64,000 nt of DNA from Prauserella cavernicola. GTDB taxonomy: Bacteria; Actinomycetota; Actinomycetes; Mycobacteriales; Pseudonocardiaceae. Of this stretch, positions 61,525 through 64,000 are shown piece after piece. The notes under the pieces are model-generated. The model did not search any database and was not told the DNA's origin. It saw only the letters and a program-made list of their open reading frames with translations. The stretch's first letter is position 1. Each line of letters opens with the position of its first letter. The stretch is from the NCBI RefSeq assembly GCF_016595675.1, contig NZ_JAENJH010000010.1, forward strand, positions 62,001 through 126,000, in the 5' to 3' direction. The translations under genes and the position numbers were made by a program.

Positions 61525-61642
61525 GGGCACCGCGGACAGGGAATCCGCAGACATTGCAGTATCACGCGTCGCACGTACGGTCGTTCGCCATCACGTTCCG
61601 CCACCCGGACAACGAGACTCCATCCCGGACCCCGCCTAAACG

Positions 61643-62200
61643 ATGATCATGTATTCATACAATGCGCACGAAGAGCGCGACGAGAAGTACGACGGCCCGG
61701 TGACGAGCCCGAGATTCCCGGTCGTGGAGAACCCGCCCATCATGGAGAACCACCCCGGCCTGGAGGACCTTCCGGGAGCGGAGGACCTGCCCGCTCAGGC
61801 GGACCGCGCCGTTGTGGCGGACCCGCCTGTCGCGGCGGACCCGCCCGTCGTGGCCGGTCCGCCCGCGGTGGACTCGCCGGTAACGGAGGGTATGCCCGTC
61901 GTCGAGGGCCGGCCTGTTGCGGAGAAGGAACCCGAGCCTGCGAAGGACGACAGCGGCGAGGAGCCCATCTGGGAACTGGTGAGGCGGGTCCGCAAGCTGC
62001 GCGGACTGACGCAGTACCAGCTCGCGGACGTGCTCGTGGACCTCTCGTCCAACGAGAGCGTGAGCCGCGACGAGGTGGCGCGCTGGGAACGCGGAAAGCG
62101 TGTGCCGGGGCCGTACTGGCGCCGCTGGCTCAGTGCCGCGCTCGACGTGCCCAGCGAGGAGCTCGCCGCCGCGGTGCGGTGCGGGCGCAGGCTTCGCTGA
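61643..62200 (+). CDS. XRE-like helix-turn-helix protein with N-terminal repeat region
   Basis: 185 aa (ATG 61643, or ATG 61649). Residues ~20-95 consist of short degenerate Val/Pro/Asp units (PVVENPPIMENHPGLEDLPGAEDL; VVADPPVAADPPVVAGPPAV). The C-terminal ~75 residues are an XRE helix-turn-helix (IWELVRRVRKLRGLTQYQLADVLVDLSSNESVSRDEVARWERGKRVP). Genes downstream are two more XRE-type regulators on the other strand. The DNA target is unknown. Confidence 0.7.
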   Translation: MIMYSYNAHEERDEKYDGPVTSPRFPVVENPPIMENHPGLEDLPGAEDLPAQADRAVVADPPVAADPPVVAGPPAVDSPVTEGMPVVEGRPVAEKEPEPAKDDSGEEPIWELVRRVRKLRGLTQYQLADVLVDLSSNESVSRDEVARWERGKRVPGPYWRRWLSAALDVPSEELAAAVRCGRRLR

Positions 62201-62543
62201 TCCCGGACGGCGACATGCGGTCCGCGCCCGGCCTCGGTCCGCGGTTCGGCGAGGGGCTGCCGAGAGCGCCGAGTCGCGTCCCGGGAGCTCGCTGGACCGC
62301 TGGCTGGTCGACCGGGCGTCAGGGCTCGGGCCGGACTCCCCTGTCCACAGTGGATTTCGTGGTGGCGTGCGCCTGACCAACGCGGTGTAGCGCGGCACGG
62401 AGTAGGCTGCTACGCTGACCGCGGCTGCTGTTTCAGGACCGTTCATCCGCAACACGTGGCCGCGGGCGGCGTGGCCAGTGCTCCTTTCGGGTTCCGGCCA
62501 CGTCGCCACCTGACAGCGCCGGGGCCGATCGAAGGGGGTGTGG
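62201..62543. other. Gap without a supported gene
   Basis: No convincing coding sequence. It includes one copy of the recurrent CCACAGTGG palindrome (62345-62353) and an interrupted GTGGCC/GGCCAC inverted repeat near 62478-62506 that could fold between the two convergent regulator genes. Confidence 0.5.
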
Positions 62544-63416
62544 CTAAGGAGCGTGCCGTCGCCGGAGCAGCCGGCCGATGGTCTCTCGCGACTGCTCCAG
62601 GGGGAGCGCGTGCCGCAGCAGGGCCGACCATCGCGCGCGGTACCGGGCGACCTTGCCCGGCTCGCGGAAATGCACCCAGTCCGCCGCGGTCTTGACGAAC
62701 ACGGCGCCCGGGTCATCGTCGAGCTCGGCGGTCAGCTCCAGAAGTGAGAAGTTGCCTTCCACGCCGGTTGCGGCGTCCGACGGGACGATCCTGATCGTGA
62801 CGCCGGGACGTTCGGCCAGGGCGTCCAGCCGGGCGAGCTGCTCGGTCAGCACGTCCGGCCCGCCGATCTCGCGGCACAGCACGGATTCGTCGATGATCAC
62901 GGTCAGCTCGGGTGGCTCGTCCTGGTCGAGGATCGCGCGCCTGCCCGGCAGCAGTGCCCGGTGCAGTTCCGGCAGTGCCGGCTCCGCGATCCGGTGCAGC
63001 GCCTCGGCATAGCCCGGGGTCTGGACCAGATCGGGCACAGTGTGCGGGGCGTAGCAGCAGATCGCGGTCGCCGAGGACTCGAAGTTGACCAGTAGTTCCA
63101 GCTGGTGCAACTCGGCGGGTTTCTCGGACCGCTTCACCTGGGGAAGGATCTGTTGCCACCACAGGGTTCTCGCTCGTGACCGGTCGATGACGGTCGAGTA
63201 CGGGCCCACGAGATGTCCGTGTCCGAGCTCCTCGAGCACCAGCGTGAGGTAACGCCTGCCGACGAGGCGGGTCGAGGACTCGAAATGGCGCACGCCCGAG
63301 GCGCTCCTGCCCAGTGCCGCGGCGAGTTCGCCGGGAGTGCGGCCGCTGGCCTCACGCAGTGTGGCGATGCGCGCGGCGAACCAGTCCGCGGTGACGACAG
63401 GGGTCGGTGCGACCAC
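62544..63416 (-). CDS. XRE-family regulator with DUF5753 domain
   Basis: 290 aa, GTG start. N-terminal helix-turn-helix (AARIATLREASGRTPGELAAALGRSASGVRHFESSTRLV), then the DUF5753 domain (LLVNFESSATAICCYAPHTVPDLVQTPGYAEALHRIAEP; DESVLCREIGGPDVLTEQLARL; GNFSLLEL). Such proteins regulate small adjacent DUF397 genes or secondary metabolism in actinobacteria. No DUF397 gene is visible here. Confidence 0.9.
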   Translation of the reverse strand: MVAPTPVVTADWFAARIATLREASGRTPGELAAALGRSASGVRHFESSTRLVGRRYLTLVLEELGHGHLVGPYSTVIDRSRARTLWWQQILPQVKRSEKPAELHQLELLVNFESSATAICCYAPHTVPDLVQTPGYAEALHRIAEPALPELHRALLPGRRAILDQDEPPELTVIIDESVLCREIGGPDVLTEQLARLDALAERPGVTIRIVPSDAATGVEGNFSLLELTAELDDDPGAVFVKTAADWVHFREPGKVARYRARWSALLRHALPLEQSRETIGRLLRRRHAP

Positions 63417-63465
63417 GGGGACCGTCCTTCGGCGCTGGGGTCACGGGCGAAGCTCGCCGGTCACT

Positions 63466-64000
63466 CTAGCCCGCGAACTCCTCGATCAGCGCGCGCGAGT
63501 CGGTGGTCGGCAGCGCCCGCTCCTCCAGCAAGGTCCACACCTCGTCGAAGGGATCGATGTCCTGCGGATCCTCGTAGTAGAGATCGTGCGCCGCGGTGCG
63601 CACGTGCACGATTCCCGGATACGTCGGCAGTTCCGGCAGCAGCGCGATGCGCGTGAAGCTCCCGCCCGCGCCGGCGTGCGCGCCGGAGTCCTCGGTGAGC
63701 ACCCGGATGTCGATGTTCGGCCGCGTCGCCAGTTCGGCGAGGTGCGCCAGCTGGGCCTTGAACACGTCCTCGCCGCCGACGCGCCTGCGCAGCACCGACT
63801 CGTCGAGCACGCTCAGCACCTCGGGCGGATCCGCCCGGTCGAGCACGTCCTGCCTGCCCTCGGCGAGCCTGCTCCACAGCTCGACCTCGTCGTCGCTCGC
63901 GTGCGGCATGCTCGCGCGCACCATCGCCGTGGCGTAGTCGCGGGTCTGGAACAGCTCGGGTACGAACTGCGCCTGGTAGCTGCGCACCGTGACGGCGGAG
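63466..64000 (-). CDS. DUF5753-domain regulator, C-terminal part (continues beyond the window)
   Basis: At least 178 residues, the N-terminus (presumably a helix-turn-helix) lying past base 64000. The DUF5753 domain is clear: TVRSYQAQFVPELFQTRDYATAMVRA, DESVLRRRVGGEDVFKAQLAHL, GGSFTRIALL and a final acidic segment. A paralogue of the gene at 62.5-63.4 kb in the same orientation, 49 bp upstream of it; the two may be co-transcribed. Confidence 0.85.
   Translation of the reverse strand, partial: SAVTVRSYQAQFVPELFQTRDYATAMVRASMPHASDDEVELWSRLAEGRQDVLDRADPPEVLSVLDESVLRRRVGGEDVFKAQLAHLAELATRPNIDIRVLTEDSGAHAGAGGSFTRIALLPELPTYPGIVHVRTAAHDLYYEDPQDIDPFDEVWTLLEERALPTTDSRALIEEFAG

Larger units (their letters stand above)
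60350..61642. other. 1.3-kb gene-poor, relatively AT-rich stretch
   Basis: No supported gene. Contents: the IclR promoter region (60383-60388), TTCATT/AATGAA palindromes near 60920-60943, a 13-bp perfect hairpin at 61123-61152, and a GGAGGAGGTG ribosome-site-like sequence at 61251 that leads into a frame broken by a TGA at 61354 (see 61258-61524). Base composition and the absence of long conserved frames suggest decayed or acquired DNA. Confidence 0.5.

Overview
The window is very GC-rich (roughly 70% or more by eye), uses GTG starts freely, and is packed with short-overlap operons. It carries an actinobacterial division and cell-wall (dcw) cluster with the order murE-murF-mraY-murD-ftsW-murG-murC-ftsQ-ftsZ-pgeF-yggS-sepF-yggT-divIVA-ileS. 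An Mca/MshB-like mycothiol enzyme, RskA/SigK, Mce-associated proteins and HTH-DUF5753 regulators point to a mycothiol-producing actinobacterium. A Pseudonocardiaceae-type genome (Saccharomonospora, Prauserella or Amycolatopsis relatives) is my best guess; this is inference from gene content, not from a marker gene.

Layout. 1-1006: two Mce-associated membrane protein genes, the first cut by the window edge. 1007-1741: a non-coding block of degenerate 21-bp repeats in two opposing arrays. 1742-12091: a tight murE-to-ftsQ operon, most junctions being 4-17 bp overlaps. 12092-13584: an ECF sigma/anti-sigma pair (sigK-rskA-like) between ftsQ and ftsZ. 13713-18636: ftsZ with its own promoter and a strong terminator, then pgeF, yggS, sepF, yggT and divIVA. 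18728-22740: a membrane protein, then ileS behind an isoleucine T-box. 22825-25287: a secreted acidic peptide and a two-component system. 25318-25370: a perfect 25-bp palindrome. 25448-27998: an SLC13-like transporter and glycerate kinase. 28022-28382: a decayed penicillin-binding protein. 28616-31750: K+/H+ antiporter, lspA, rluD.

31764-41000: a Pro/Gln-rich protein, a DUF885 metallopeptidase, a class-F-like sortase lacking the catalytic Cys, a Ppx/GppA phosphatase, and a GH65 phosphorylase with beta-phosphoglucomutase. 39888-42777: a cobalt/nickel ECF transporter (cbiMNQO) with an ArsR repressor. 43666-45815: photolyase and a PIG-L/Mca deacetylase. 45875-46698: an SDR gene broken by a ~22-bp deletion. 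47183-49082: a SigF/SigB-type stress sigma locus with a degenerate alpha/beta-hydrolase partner, an autoregulatory-looking promoter, and a STAS protein lacking the phosphorylatable Ser. 49086-59353: regulators and small enzymes (LysR/EamA, CGNR/hydrolase with a perfect operator, CYTH, methyltransferase, HTH-VOC-SRPBCC operon, AI-2E-type permease, DUF2237, Nudix, SDR, GntR). 59507-64000: an IclR regulator, a 1.3-kb gene-poor and relatively AT-rich stretch, and three XRE-type regulators, the last cut by the window edge.

The left third is one functional unit: peptidoglycan precursor synthesis (Mur ligases, MraY, MurG), the divisome (FtsW, FtsQ, FtsZ, SepF) and polar growth (DivIVA). The rest is ordinary accessory chromosome with several small self-contained modules. 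I saw no phage, plasmid, CRISPR, insertion sequence, rRNA or tRNA. The most notable items are the Cys-less sortase, the PBP and SDR remnants, the sigma locus with unusual partners, the 21-bp repeat block, a recurrent CCACAGTGG palindrome, and a recurring TANNNT-N6-8-start layout that implies many leaderless transcripts.
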